A DNA stretch of 64,000 nucleotides, taken from Cladocopium goreaui. Taxonomy: Eukaryota > Sar > Dinophyceae > Suessiales > Symbiodiniaceae. Positions 1 through 10,539 of this stretch are shown one piece after another. A program made the translations under genes and the position numbers. The stretch is from the NCBI GenBank assembly GCA_947184155.2, contig CAMXCT020003646.1, positions 375,028-439,027 of the forward strand, given 5' to 3'. A model generated the notes under the pieces. The model searched no databases and was not told the DNA's origin. It saw nothing but the letters and a program-made list of their open reading frames with translations. Each line of letters starts with the position of its first letter. Position 1 is the stretch's first letter.

Positions 1-639
1 CTTGAATGTAAAGCAACTCATTTTGGAGGTGCCTACTATATATATATATATATATTTCTTGCAGTTCTCCACCCATATCAATATCAATCAATATCATTCT
101 GAATTCTTATGCACAAGGGCAAACATATCCAGACTTTTTGGTTAACCACGGTTCACTCATCTCTGGAGCTGACTGTGGGCACCGATCTCACCAATCCGGA
201 CCTGCAAAGCCCTGTGCCGTTCTGCGACCTGCAACACAAATTTGACATGTATCAAGATGTGCTGTTGCTAGGAGCCATGGAAATCTGACGAGAACCTACA
301 GGTCGTCATTGCATGGCTCACTAGCATTGTTTCCTGATCATGGTCTCCTTTCGAAACGTACTAAACATGTTCGTTTGCATGACCACTCCGCACACTTGAA
401 CACAAGTGTAAGTCAAACAAGCACCCTGCCTATCGCGAGCAAGCACACATGGCTGACCAGCCCTCTCTGGAGACCTAAAGCAGCGGAATGAGTCATGTGC
501 GGCTGGTTGGTGGTTGGTCACCAACCAGCTGGGATTTCATTCCCGTACTCAAGTCAGGCGCTCAGCGATTTCTTACACCACTCGGATGTGCAGAAGCGTT
601 GCATTTTTTGCCAGCTTCACGAGTGTGTGCAAAGCTAGG
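1..639. other. no gene recognised
   Basis: There is a short TA microsatellite at about 38-54. Otherwise this is unique-looking sequence with no exon I can support on either strand. It lies downstream of the stop codon of the minus-strand kinase-like exon and may be its 3' flank. Confidence 0.5.
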
Positions 640-2469
640 TCATATCCCTTCAGAGGGATAAAGCATTCGAAACAATGCATCTCTCAATGCATGATAGGCA
701 TCTGTTTGGGGATTTCGCTTCAAGCCTTCTAATGCACTGCCCATCATGCGCTGGGCGGCACGTCTCATGCCAATGATGATAGGTTCTGGCAAGGTCAGCT
801 CAAACCGGTGCGGGGTTCGAATGTAGTCCAACGTCTGCGAACGGCCTTCCATCAACACGTTCATGCCATCAGCTCGCATCAGTTCAGCCGCCTTTGCAGC
901 AAAACACACCACCTCCCCTTGTGTCATCTCAGCTACTGTTGGAATGTTCTTGCTCACCCGTGGTTCCTTCAGGACAGTGTTTGCCACTTCTGACACCAGT
1001 AAATCATAACCGAGCCCACATATTCGGATGTCAAAGCGACCATTGAACTTACTGAACTCAAGGCATGAAATGAACTTTTGCAACAAGTCCGGGGTGAGCA
1101 CTTCTCCCTTGAACTCAAGGTTCGATTGTTCACAATGCGTCACTGCAAGCAAGGTGAGAGCCCTGAAAACATTGCCATTTGACCAACTTGCCGCATTGGG
1201 CAAGCTTGCTTGAAGTTTGGAAACTGTAGTTCCTTTGCCAGTCCCACTCAAGCCAGTTAGAACAAGGATACATCCACTTGCAGGGGCCTTACCGAGTCTA
1301 TCAATAATGCCCTCAGCCACTGCATCCGCACTTTTGCCCAGCACATCCACTTTAAAAGTGGCTTCCACTGGGGGATTCGCTTCCAAAACACCCTTGGCAA
1401 CAGCCTTTGCAATGCCTGCAGCCAGCTTCTCTGCATCCTCCGCGTCGCGCTGCAGAATGGCTTCCGTTTCCTTCTGGGAGAATACGAGGAAATGGGAATC
1501 TGACGAAAAGCTTGAGATGATGGCATTGCTAGCGGAGTCATCCCCATTTTGCAAGGTTGTGGCAGTCAAAGGACTTGAGTAACCAAAGGATTCCTGAGGG
1601 ATGCTTGAAACAAGCATCTGGGCAAGGGCTAGGTTAAGTGACTCCTTAATATCTGCACGTTTGCGCTGTGATGGGGATGCAGACCGAATGGCTTGCAACG
1701 CACTGCCCATCATGCGCTGGGCGGCACGTCTCATGCCAATAATGATAGGTTCTGGCAAGGTCAGCTCAAACCGGTGCGGGGTTCGAATGTAGTCCAACGT
1801 CTGCGAACGGCCTTCCATCAACACGTTCATGCCATCAGCTCGCATCAGTTCAGCCGCCTTTGCAGCAAAACACACCACCTCCCCTTGTGTCATCTCAGCT
1901 ACTGTTGGAATGTTCTTGCTCACCCGTGGTTCCTTCAGGACAGTGTTTGCCACTTCTGACACCAGTAAATCATAACCGAGCCCACATATTCGGATGTCAA
2001 AGCGACCATTGAACTTACTGAACTCAAGGCATGAAATGAACTTTTGCAACAAGTCCGGGGTGAGCACTTCTCCCTTGAACTCAAGGTTCGATTGTTCACA
2101 ATGCGTCACTGCAAGCAAGGTGAGAGCCCTGAAAACATTGCCATTTGACCAACTTGCCGCATTGGGCAAGCTTGCTTGAAGTTTGGAAACTGTAGTTCCT
2201 TTGCCAGTCCCACTCAAGCCAGTTAGAACAAGGATACATCCACTTGCAGGGGCCTTACCGAGTCTATCAATAATGCCCTCAGCCACTGCATCCGCACTTT
2301 TGCCCAGCACATCCACTTTAAAAGTGGCTTCGACTGGGGGATTCGCTTCCAAAACACCCTTGGCAACAGCCTTTGCAATGCCTGCAGCCAGCTTCTCTGC
2401 ATCCTCCGCGTCGCGCTGCAGAATGGCTTCCGTCTCGCTTTGCGCCAGGACCTTGAAGGTGGCTGAATC
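640..2469 (-). CDS. tandem cytidylate-kinase-like protein, 3' exon
   Basis: A single open exon of about 610 codons encodes two near-identical P-loop domains of about 240 residues. Each has a Walker A motif GLSGTGKGTT, an NGNVFRALTL segment resembling the substrate-binding part of CMP kinases, and an MEGRSQTLD...RRAAQRM stretch resembling their LID region. The likely activity is phosphorylation of CMP/dCMP or a related nucleotide; this is inferred from motifs, not proven. The linker between domains is Ser-rich. The C-terminus is unique and ends at a TGA at 640-642. No ATG precedes the first domain: the frame is closed by a TGA just upstream of a good AG|G acceptor at 2471-2470. This is therefore the last exon of a longer gene whose 5' exons lie at higher coordinates. 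The exons at 3980-5153 are candidates for that 5' part, but the linking exon was not found. Confidence 0.7.
   Translation of the reverse strand, partial: DSATFKVLAQSETEAILQRDAEDAEKLAAGIAKAVAKGVLEANPPVEATFKVDVLGKSADAVAEGIIDRLGKAPASGCILVLTGLSGTGKGTTVSKLQASLPNAASWSNGNVFRALTLLAVTHCEQSNLEFKGEVLTPDLLQKFISCLEFSKFNGRFDIRICGLGYDLLVSEVANTVLKEPRVSKNIPTVAEMTQGEVVCFAAKAAELMRADGMNVLMEGRSQTLDYIRTPHRFELTLPEPIIIGMRRAAQRMMGSALQAIRSASPSQRKRADIKESLNLALAQMLVSSIPQESFGYSSPLTATTLQNGDDSASNAIISSFSSDSHFLVFSQKETEAILQRDAEDAEKLAAGIAKAVAKGVLEANPPVEATFKVDVLGKSADAVAEGIIDRLGKAPASGCILVLTGLSGTGKGTTVSKLQASLPNAASWSNGNVFRALTLLAVTHCEQSNLEFKGEVLTPDLLQKFISCLEFSKFNGRFDIRICGLGYDLLVSEVANTVLKEPRVSKNIPTVAEMTQGEVVCFAAKAAELMRADGMNVLMEGRSQTLDYIRTPHRFELTLPEPIIIGMRRAAQRMMGSALEGLKRNPQTDAYHALRDALFRMLYPSEGI
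734..2433. repeat. near-perfect tandem duplication, period 966 bp
   Basis: The segment 734-1467 recurs at 1700-2433 with an offset of exactly 966 bp. By eye I found only two substitutions (near 773/1739 and 1372/2338). The unique part of each period holds the inter-domain linker. The duplication keeps the reading frame because 966 is divisible by three, so it doubles the kinase domain. Confidence 0.9.
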
Positions 2470-3979
2470 CTCAGCTCGGCGTCAGAAAGACTGCGTTACA
2501 TCGCAAGTTGGCATTCAGTTTCTTCAAATAGATATAATAAATAAAAACAGGGAGACACGTGGCTGTCCGTTCTCCGCGAGCCGTGTCGCTGCCCGTTATT
2601 AAAGCTAACAACAGTAGAGAAACAACGAGAAAATGAAAAAAAATGTTACGTTCATTAGCCATTTACCATATTGCCAAATGGCTCAGGATGAAACCCATGA
2701 GATGGGAATTCTTCATGGGATATAGATGCTACAGTCCCAACACATGGGTTATGTGAACATACCCCAAATCAGCCCTAAGTCCTATCTCATGTGTCCAAAC
2801 TGTAGCCTGTAGCATTAAAAAACCATAAACCGTGGGAATGTAAAAACTTGATGCAGGTATCCTTCAAATGACTACTAGAACCACATGAGATAGGAGTTTG
2901 GCACCTTCAAAAGGCAAAAACAATACTTTACTCATGAGATGGGAAATCAAAAAAACTGGACCCTCCGACAACTCCTATCTCATCCGTATCTAGTATATAT
3001 GAATATAATATATATATATATCATATCATATCATATCATATCATATCATATATCCAAATAATTCCAAAAATATGTTTAACCCAAGTTTCTCGAAAGCAAG
3101 ATATGATGGCATTGGAGGTCTTGTCAGATTCCTCTTCCAGCAGTTCTGTAGTCAGCTCCTGGCGCAATGCTCATTAATATGCTCATATGTATATAATCAA
3201 ATCATGTAATCTCCTGCGCCTGGGGGCTCGCATGCAGTCCGCGATAGAGGTGGCAAAAAAACAGTCCTCAGAGTGGTGCATTGCAACTGAGCTGACCAAG
3301 TAGCCATAAGTAGCCCATAAAGACTGTTTCAATTGTCATGTCATCATCAGGTTGATGGTTAGACAGTGGACAGGTTTACAGTACCCAAAAGTTGCGGATG
3401 ATCAAGATCCATTCTGGGAATCCCTATTGACCACCAGTGCTATTTTCTGATTGGCTGTTGCGCATTCTTGGAGAGACCGTCTATGGAGCAGTCTATGGTG
3501 CAGCTTAGGCTCGCCAAAATTCTGGTTCCAGAAGAACTTTGGGAACCATCTTGTCGATCCGCTTTCCAAGTTGCGGATATCGTTCTAGCGATTCTTCTGC
3601 CTTGGGCGATTCTTGGACCAATTGGATCGGGAATGGTACATTCAATAGTCCATCCCAAATTATACTGGTTATATAAATAACTGGTTATATAACTGGTAAA
3701 GAAGTCTCCCCACTATGTAATGATCCCCAATAAACATCAATAAACATCAATAAACCAGTTAGTATGCCCGTCATCTGGCAAGTCACATGGTCCAAGAAGT
3801 CTTCGAAATGCCAAATCTCCGGAGACAGCTGAACCATTGGAGCCTGCACCCATCTCTTAAGAAATGCAGATCACAGGATCAACCAACAAAAATGATGAGC
3901 TTAGATATGGCTTAGGTATGGCTTAGAATAGCTTGTCTACCAATAATTGAATTATGTCTACCTATTTCAAGGGGGTCAC
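2470..3979. other. intron or intergenic AT-rich DNA with recurrent motif
   Basis: I see no convincing exon. A short motif of the type CATGAGATRGGA, in both orientations, recurs at about 2696, 2789, 2884, 2932 and 2975. A (TCATA)n/TA microsatellite lies at about 2995-3052. If the kinase exon belongs to the same gene as the exons at 3980-5153, this stretch is mostly intron. Confidence 0.4.
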
Positions 3980-5153
3980 CTTTTAGCGGTGCCTCGACAG
4001 ATGCGAAGTTTTCGGTGCTGAGGGGCAGAATCTGCTCATTGACCACCTTCAACGCCTGAGCGTTCAGCTGAAGAACTACCTGTGGGATCCTGTGGGGTGA
4101 ATCCAGTGAATTCTGCTTAAAGGTACCCCAATTCCTGGGAAAGTTCCAGGGACTTCCAGTTCTCCAAGTGTTTTTCGCATCTGCATCATCTGCTATTCTG
4201 AACCAAGATGACGAAACTGGGGCCCCCCGGCATCTTCCAGACCTTGAAACCAGAGGTCTGGAGGAACACACATCACAACTGTGAGCATCCCAGTGTTCAG
4301 CTAGGATGGGAGATCAAGAAATGTAGAAATGTTTATAATTTAAAACTATCAATCGAGGATGATTTGGTCAAATAATCCCACATCAAACAGCAACAAAAAA
4401 AGGCACCACAGGACCACAGACTTCTCCTTCACATCTCAGCTTCGCTGATTTCTGAGGATTAAACTCCCTTTCCATTGGCTGGGAAACGGTAAGCGCTGCC
4501 CCTTTCGGTCCGGCGAAAGAAAGCCCCAGCTGGTATGAACGCAACCACCAACACAATTGATGAGAGTTGGTGACTGTCTAAACATACCATGAAAATCCAT
4601 GGATCATGGAACTGAGGGAAAACGGTGACATTTGACTGTTCCACCCAACTGCTTTTCGTATCCAGCCTTCGAGGCTTCACCACCCATGGCCCCCAGGGTC
4701 TAGGAGTCTAGGCCGAACTTGGCTACAAAAATGTCATGGTTCAGTACTGAAAATCCCGCCTTGGCTCACATGCGATTTGTGAAGTGGATGATTTCTGATT
4801 CATCTTTAGACTCAAAAGTGTGAACGAATCAGTGGGATGGGCCACTCGAATCAGGCTGTAAAGCGTTGCCCAGGACTTCATGAACTTTGTCACAAAGGGA
4901 AACAAACTACTATGAGCCAAATTGCAGCGACGCCTCAAGAGATCCAAGACGCTCAAGTGCTATTTTCGTTGTTTGAATATGTTCGAATAAGCTGTGCGTT
5001 TTATCTGGGCGTTTATCTGGGTTTTCCATGTTTTTCCATGTTGCGTTCCAACTGAGGCAACAACTTGTTCGCCGGCACCCGGCCCAAGGAGAACTCCACA
5101 TGTTGCGACGAAACGCCTTGGGCAGTGTCAACGGCGTCAACGGATGAACTCAT
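3980..5153 (-). CDS. multi-exon gene fragment, probable membrane protein
   Basis: Exons read on the minus strand: a first exon from an ATG at 5153 (MSSSVDAVDTAQGVSS...) to about 5035; a hydrophobic exon at about 4640-4460 containing SIVLVVAFIPAGAFF followed by Arg residues; a 39-nt exon 4242-4204 (VWKMPGGPSFVIL); and exon 4079-3980 (LQLNAQALKVVNEQ...). The last two join in phase 0 with AG acceptors and a GT donor. The hydrophobic run suggests one membrane segment. No family is recognised. The exon at 3980 ends in phase 1 and must continue to the left, possibly toward the kinase exon. Boundaries of the first two exons are uncertain. Confidence 0.45.
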
Positions 5154-5714
5154 CGTGGCAGTCTGTGGCAGTCACGGTAGCAGCACCCAGCGGCCCAGCG
5201 GTCCTGGCCTTTTCCGATCCTGTTCTGTCCGATGTGGGCCATTTCGCCCCGAATTCAGCGAACTTGGGAAACTACATCGTTACATCGACTCCACTCAAAT
5301 GGGTAGAGCTCAAGCGGGGGGGCAATGTGTTTAGGCTGCTTGCCTCTCATTGCAAACTTTCAATCTCTGCATTTTTGCGGTTCTAAGTATTTGCCCCTGC
5401 TCCTGTTACATAACGTGTCACACCTGAGGTATAACAAGAAATTGGACAAATAGGCTGGTTCACTGTGTTTCATTTGGAGGTCAACATTGAAAACGTGAAG
5501 ATCAACACAAACGCAACGGCGTAACAGTTTTCACATGTTATCGAATGTCTGTCTCCGCTGCGTCAACACTCTGAGCTTCTTCCAAGCTAGCGATCTCGGC
5601 GGCCTGAGATTGAGAGAGAGAGAGAACAGAAGAAGAAAGAAAAACATAAACAGCAATCGTCATCTCAAAATGTGTGTCATCTCAAAATATTTATATATAT
5701 ATATATATGCATCT

Positions 5715-6594
5715 GATGTCATTATTAAATTTCACGAGCTCCTGGGATTTTGTGATTTTTAGGGAATATTGGATATCAAGGTCAAGATGCAATATTTGTT
5801 GCAGTGTACGCGCACAAGGGTGGCACCAAAAAACTTAAGCGTCATGGTTTGCACGGGTTTGCATTGGATCAGCCTTCCACAAATGGAAGTGGTCCAATAA
5901 ATCGTTCAGAAAAAATGAAACGGTCGGAAACGGTCGGAAACGGTCGGAAACGGTTGGAAACGGTCGGAAACGGTCGGAAACATGATCAGGCCAAAACTTG
6001 TTCAACCCGCATTTTTTTTTATTAAGCATTTCCGCGCAACGCCGTTTTTTTTTTGAAGGTCCAAAGGTGTCCAAGGGGAAACGGTTGGAAACAGTCGGAG
6101 ATCGCACCTTCGCTCGGCAAAAAAGTAGTTGTTTTGTAGCATATGTTCATGAAAAATGTTTGAAAATTGTGTAAAAACATGTCTTTTTTGCCGAGCGAAG
6201 GTGCGATCTCCGACTGTTTCCAACCGTTTCCCCTTGGACACCTTTGGACCTTCAAAAAAAAAACGGCGTTGCGCGGAAATGCTTATTTTAAAAAAAATGC
6301 GGGTTGAACAAGTTTTGGCCAGATCATGTTTCCGACCGTTTCCGACCGTTTCCAACCGTTTCCGACCGTTTCCGACCGTTTCCGACCGTTTCATTTTTTC
6401 TGAACGATTTATTTGACCACTTCCATTTATGGAAGGCTGATCCAGTGCAAACCCGTGCAAACCATGACGCTTAGGTTTTTTGGTGCCACCCTTGTGCGCG
6501 TACACTGCACCAAATATTGCATCTTGACCTTGATATCCAATATTCCCTAAAAATCACAAAATCCCAGGAGCTCGTGAAATTTAATAGATGTCAT
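5715..6594. mobile_element. foldback transposon with 8-bp target duplication
   Basis: Long terminal inverted repeats at 5723-6125 and 6183-6586 match almost perfectly when one is reverse-complemented. They enclose a loop of about 57 bp. The outer tip is TATTAAATTTCACGAG. The element is flanked by the direct repeat GATGTCAT at 5715-5722 and 6587-6594, a clean 8-bp target-site duplication. No transposase is encoded, so it is non-autonomous. An 8-bp duplication fits hAT, P or Mutator-type transposases; the tip lacks the CAG/TAG start usual for hAT, and the long arms favour a Mutator/foldback-like origin. Confidence 0.85.
5928..6390. repeat. decamer minisatellite in both foldback arms
   Basis: About six copies of the 10-bp unit AAACGGTCGG lie at about 5928-5981 in the left arm, and the mirror-image array at about 6329-6390 in the right arm. 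Both arms carry the same variant unit (AAACGGTTGG) at the same rank. The arms therefore share repeat number and variants, which indicates homogenisation between arms or a recent origin. Confidence 0.8.
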
Positions 6595-6744
6595 GTGATT
6601 ATATATTATATATATATTATATATATATATGTACGATTATATACGTATATGAAGTATGATACACTTGAGAGGGGGGGGACGAAAGGTAGGGGGGGAAAAG
6701 ACAGGAGGAGAGGCAAGAGAAGGTGCGACTGTTTGTAACGCAAG

Positions 6745-7316
6745 CACGCCGACGACGACGACGACTACTACTACTACGACTACTACTACTATGACGACTA
6801 CTACTACTACTACTGCTACTACTACTACTATGACGACTACTACTACTACTACTACTACCACTGCCACTACTACTACTACTACCACTACCACTACCACTAC
6901 CACTACCACTACTACTACTACTACTACTATGAGGACTACTACTACTACTACTACTACTATGAGGACTACTACTACTACTATGAGGACTACTACTACTACT
7001 ACTACGGCGACTACTACTACTACTACGACGACGACTACTTCTACTACTACGACTACGACTACTACTACTATGACGACGACGACGACTACTACTACTACGG
7101 CTACTACTACTACGACGACGACTACTACTACTACTACTGCTACTACTACTACTACTACTGCTACTACTATTACTATTACTATTACTTCTACTACTACGAC
7201 TGCTACTACTACTACTACTACTCCTCCTCCTACTACTACTACTACTACCACTACCACTACCACTACCACTACCACTACCACTACCACTACCACTACCACT
7301 ACCACTACCACTACCA

Positions 7317-7353
<37 letters not shown>
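6745..7353. repeat. ACT/ACG trinucleotide array with (CCACTA)n core
   Basis: About 600 bp of interrupted ACT/ACG trinucleotides. A uniform (CCACTA)n hexanucleotide block lies at about 7245-7325. Several frames stay open only because of the composition (poly-Thr, poly-Ser or poly-Val), so this is not treated as coding. Confidence 0.95.
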
Positions 7354-7366
7354 GACGCCCAGGCCC

Positions 7367-7597
7367 GTTAAACTTTACATTCAATTGGGAAGATCAACAA
7401 GGGTATTAGGGAATATTAAACTCCCACCCCCGTTAAACTTTACATTGAATTAGGAAGATCAACAAGGGTATTAGGGAATATTAAACTCCCATTCCCGTTA
7501 AACTTTGCATTCAATTGGGAAGATCAACAAGGGTATTAGGGAATATTAAACTCCCACCCCGGTTAAACTTTACATTCAATTGGGAAGATCAACAAGC
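7367..7597. repeat. 65-bp minisatellite, block 1
   Basis: About 3.5 copies of a 65-bp unit starting GTTAAACTTTACATTCAATT. Unit starts at 7367, 7432, 7497 and 7562 give a constant period of 65. The same family resumes at 8509. Confidence 0.9.
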
Positions 7598-7793
7598 GGA
7601 TTCATGACTTCGTGGAAATTGCGTTGAAGAGTTTGCCGATTTCTAACGTTAGATGTACAAGGTAGGCATTTTGGACAAGAATCGGTTGGAAAGAAACTTT
7701 TGGAGTTTGAAAAGCTCACCCAAGCAGCTGGAATGTTTGTGTGCTTGTTGTTGGTGAATCGTTATTCTTGTAGGTATACCGTGTTGTCAGCAC

Positions 7794-8508
7794 GTGGACT
7801 CGTTGGACGGGCCTCCAGGGAGTCGACTGAGCTAGTTGTTGACGCTGTGGAGGCGCTTCCGCCACGTCTACATAAAGTATCGTTTTTTGTTCTGTACGCT
7901 GACGTTCCGAACTCCGAATACGTGGACCCGGTGGAGGGGCCTCCAAAGGGTCAACCAAGTGAGGGGTTGACTCTGTGGAGGCTCTCCCACCGGGTCCACA
8001 GAAACTATTGTTTTTGGTTAGTTGTTGACTTTGTGATTTCTAGCAAGTTTACATATTTTAAAGTCCAACCGGGTCCACAGAAACTAATGTTTTTGGTTAG
8101 TTGTTGACCTTGTGATTTCTACTAAGTATACATAAAATATCGTTTTTTGTTCTGTACAATTACGTTCCGAACTCCGAATAGGTGGGCCCGGTGGAGGGGC
8201 CTCCAGAGGGTCAACCAAGTGAGGGGTTGACTCTGTTGAGGCTCTCCCACCGGGTCCACAGAAACTATTGTTTTTGGTTAGTTGTTGACTTTGTGATTTC
8301 TAGCAAGTTTACATAAAGTCCAACCGGGTCCACAGAAACTAATGTTTTTGGTTAGTTGTTGACCTTGTGATTTCTACTAAGTATACATAAAGTATCGTTT
8401 TTTGTTCTGCACAAGTACGTTCCGAACTCCGAATACGTGGGCCCGGTGGAGGGGCCTCCAGAGGGTCAACCAAGTTAGGGGTTGACTCTGTGGAGGTTCT
8501 CCCACTAA
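7794..8508. repeat. hairpin-forming satellite of about 254-260 bp
   Basis: The block shared at 7881, 8141 and 8395 gives periods of 260 and 254 bp. Each unit contains an imperfect stem-loop. In the clearest copy, 7921-7999, GTGGACCCGGTGG pairs with CCACCGGGTCCAC, and pairing continues inward for about 35 nt with a short loop. A degenerate copy begins near 7794 and further copies begin near 8182 and 8437. Each unit also has an internal subrepeat (AACCGGGTCCACAGAAACTA). The array splits the 65-bp minisatellite into two blocks. Confidence 0.8.
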
Positions 8509-8825
8509 CAAGGGTATTAGGGAATATTAAACTCCCACCCCGGTTAAACTTTACATTCAATTGGGAAGATCAACAAGGTATTAGGGAATATTAAACTCCC
8601 ATCCCCGTTAAACTTTGCATTCAATTGGGAAGATCAACAAATGTATTAGGGTATATTAAACTCCCACCCCCGTTAAACTTTACATTCAATTGGGAAGATC
8701 AACAAGGTATTAGGGAATATTAAACTCCCATCCCCGTTAAACTTTGCATTCAATTGGGAAGATCAACAAGGGTATTAGGGAATAGTAAACTCCCACCCCC
8801 GTGAAACTTTACAGTCAATTGGGAT
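8509..8825. repeat. 65-bp minisatellite, block 2
   Basis: About five more units of the same 65-bp family as 7367-7597, with small deletions such as AACAAGGTATT for AACAAGGGTATT. A short GATGTT/GATGAT tract follows at 8820-8885. Confidence 0.9.
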
Positions 8826-9000
8826 GTTGATGATGTTGATGTTGTTGCTGATGATGCTGATGATGATGATGATGATGTTGATGAAATGAGGGAAAAATTC
8901 GTCATCCGTTTGCCCAAACGAACGACACGGGGAATCTCACAAAACATTGGCCCTGCGCAGTCAAAACGCACTTTCCCGGGCAGCACATCCGTCCTGGCCG

Positions 9001-9041
9001 TAGTACTACTACTACTACCACTACTACCACTACCACTACTA

Positions 9042-9073
<32 letters not shown>

Positions 9074-9141
9074 TTTACTACTACTACTACTACTACGACT
9101 ACTACTACTACGACGACGACTACGACTACGACTACTACTAC
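9001..9141. repeat. ACT microsatellite
   Basis: Interrupted (ACT)n with ACG and CCACTA variants. It abuts the left end of the second foldback element, which appears to have inserted into or beside it. Confidence 0.9.
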
Positions 9142-9869
9142 TATCATTCGTATGGCACCTATCTCACTAGAATTTACCAAAGAACAGAAAACATCATTTT
9201 TCGGGGTTGCGCTTCATCTCGCCTCGATGAAGCACAACCAAGTGCTTGGGAGCACAACCAAAGTCATTTATCGCACAAACATGAGCTTGGTTGCGCCCCC
9301 AAACGCTAGGTTGCGCTTCATCTCGCCTCGATGAAGCACAACCTTGGAAAAAGATATTTTTTTATCGTCTTTGGTAAATTTATGTCATCCAGACCGTAGC
9401 ATATTCTAACTTCGCGAAAAACGCGAAAAAAGTATCAACGTCGGAAAAGCGAAAAAGCAAAGCAGCAAAATCTAAAAAACACAAAAGCAGAATAAAAGGA
9501 GAAAAAAGAAAGGAAAAACACGGAGAGGCTCAAAGGGAAAAATGAAACAAGAGTTACATTTTTTGTTTTTTCACGCTTTCTTTCAAGTTTTTTCGACAGG
9601 CAAAATAATCTATGGTCTGGAAGACATAAATTTACCAAAGAAGATAAAAAAAATATCATTTTCCAAGGTTGTGCTTCATCGAGGGGAGATGAAGCGCAAC
9701 CCAGCGTTTGGGGGCGCAACCAAGCTCATTTTTGTGCGATAAATGACTTTGGTTGTGCTCCCAAGCACTTGGTTGTGCTTCATCGAGGCGAGATGAAGCG
9801 CAACCCCGAAAAAATGATGTTTTATGTTCTTTGGTAAATTCTAGTGAGATAGGTGCCATGCGAATGATA
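9142..9869. mobile_element. second foldback element
   Basis: Inverted arms at about 9142-9400 and 9609-9869 start with TATCATTCG and read inward through ATGGCACCTATCTCACTAG. The centre of about 210 bp is A/T-rich and non-coding. Each arm contains nested smaller palindromes, for example GGTTGCGCTTCATC...GATGAAGCACAACC. No obvious long target duplication is present. The ends could be bounded by TA dinucleotides (Tc1/mariner-like), but TA at palindromic ends is not decisive. Confidence 0.75.
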
Positions 9870-10032
9870 TGAATAGGGGTCAGCATGATGTTAACGTTTA
9901 TGTTCATCGTGGCACACCCAGTGGCGAAATGCTTTGATCCAAACATATCCGACGGCGACATGATGACATGATACACTCCACTACACCACACTACATTTCA
10001 CTACTCTACATTGCACTGAATGACACTGCACC

Positions 10033-10206
10033 ACAAATAGACAGGTAGACAGGTAGACAGATAGACAGATAGACAAATAGACAGATAGACAGATAGACAG
10101 ATAGACAGATAGACAGATAGACAGATAGACAGACAGACAGATAGATAGATAGATAGGTAGACAGACAGATAGCCAGGTAGACAGATAGATAGATGAGAAG
10201 AGAGAG

Positions 10207-10255
<49 letters not shown>

Positions 10256-10262
10256 GAGAGAG
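10033..10262. repeat. GACA/GATA tetranucleotide array
   Basis: AGACAGAT/AGATAGAT tetranucleotides run almost without interruption. Open frames across it are repeat artefacts. Confidence 0.95.
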
Positions 10263-10395
10263 ATAGATTTTGAGCGATAGATACATAGACGACAGTCCAT
10301 TTGGATGGCTATGAAACATTATAAGTGGTATGACGTGTCCAGTGTTGCTTTCTTGCTTGGCTGTGACGAATTCAGAGCCAACAAATGCCCCACAG

Positions 10396-10448
10396 AATTA
10401 CGACCGAGTTTGTGAGCGGAGTAGAAAAACTCGGTCGTAATTTTTTTT
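10396..10448 (+). other. perfect 16-bp inverted repeat followed by T8
   Basis: AATTACGACCGAGTTT at 10396-10411 pairs exactly with AAACTCGGTCGTAATT at 10427-10442 across a 15-nt loop, and a run of eight T follows. In bacteria this would read as an intrinsic terminator. In this eukaryotic context it may be a small inverted-repeat relic or a structured RNA terminus. Function is unknown. Confidence 0.6.
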
Positions 10449-10539
10449 CCTTCTACAATGCACGAGAAAAGATTCTAGGTGTATGTTGCAGACCATGGGG
10501 CCAGTTGACTATGGCCACTAACCAGATAACTCCTTTGTA

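Noticed and set aside
5723..6586. hAT assignment of the first foldback element
   Set aside because: The 8-bp duplication fits, but tips lack the CAG/TAG start and the arms are much longer than typical hAT ends; left unassigned.
6637..7453. Long poly-Thr, poly-Ser and poly-Val open frames
   Set aside because: They follow entirely from the ACT/ACG microsatellite lacking stops; no flanking exon or splice signal.
10396..10448. Rho-independent terminator
   Set aside because: The shape fits, but the context is eukaryotic with spliceosomal introns and no gene ends here.
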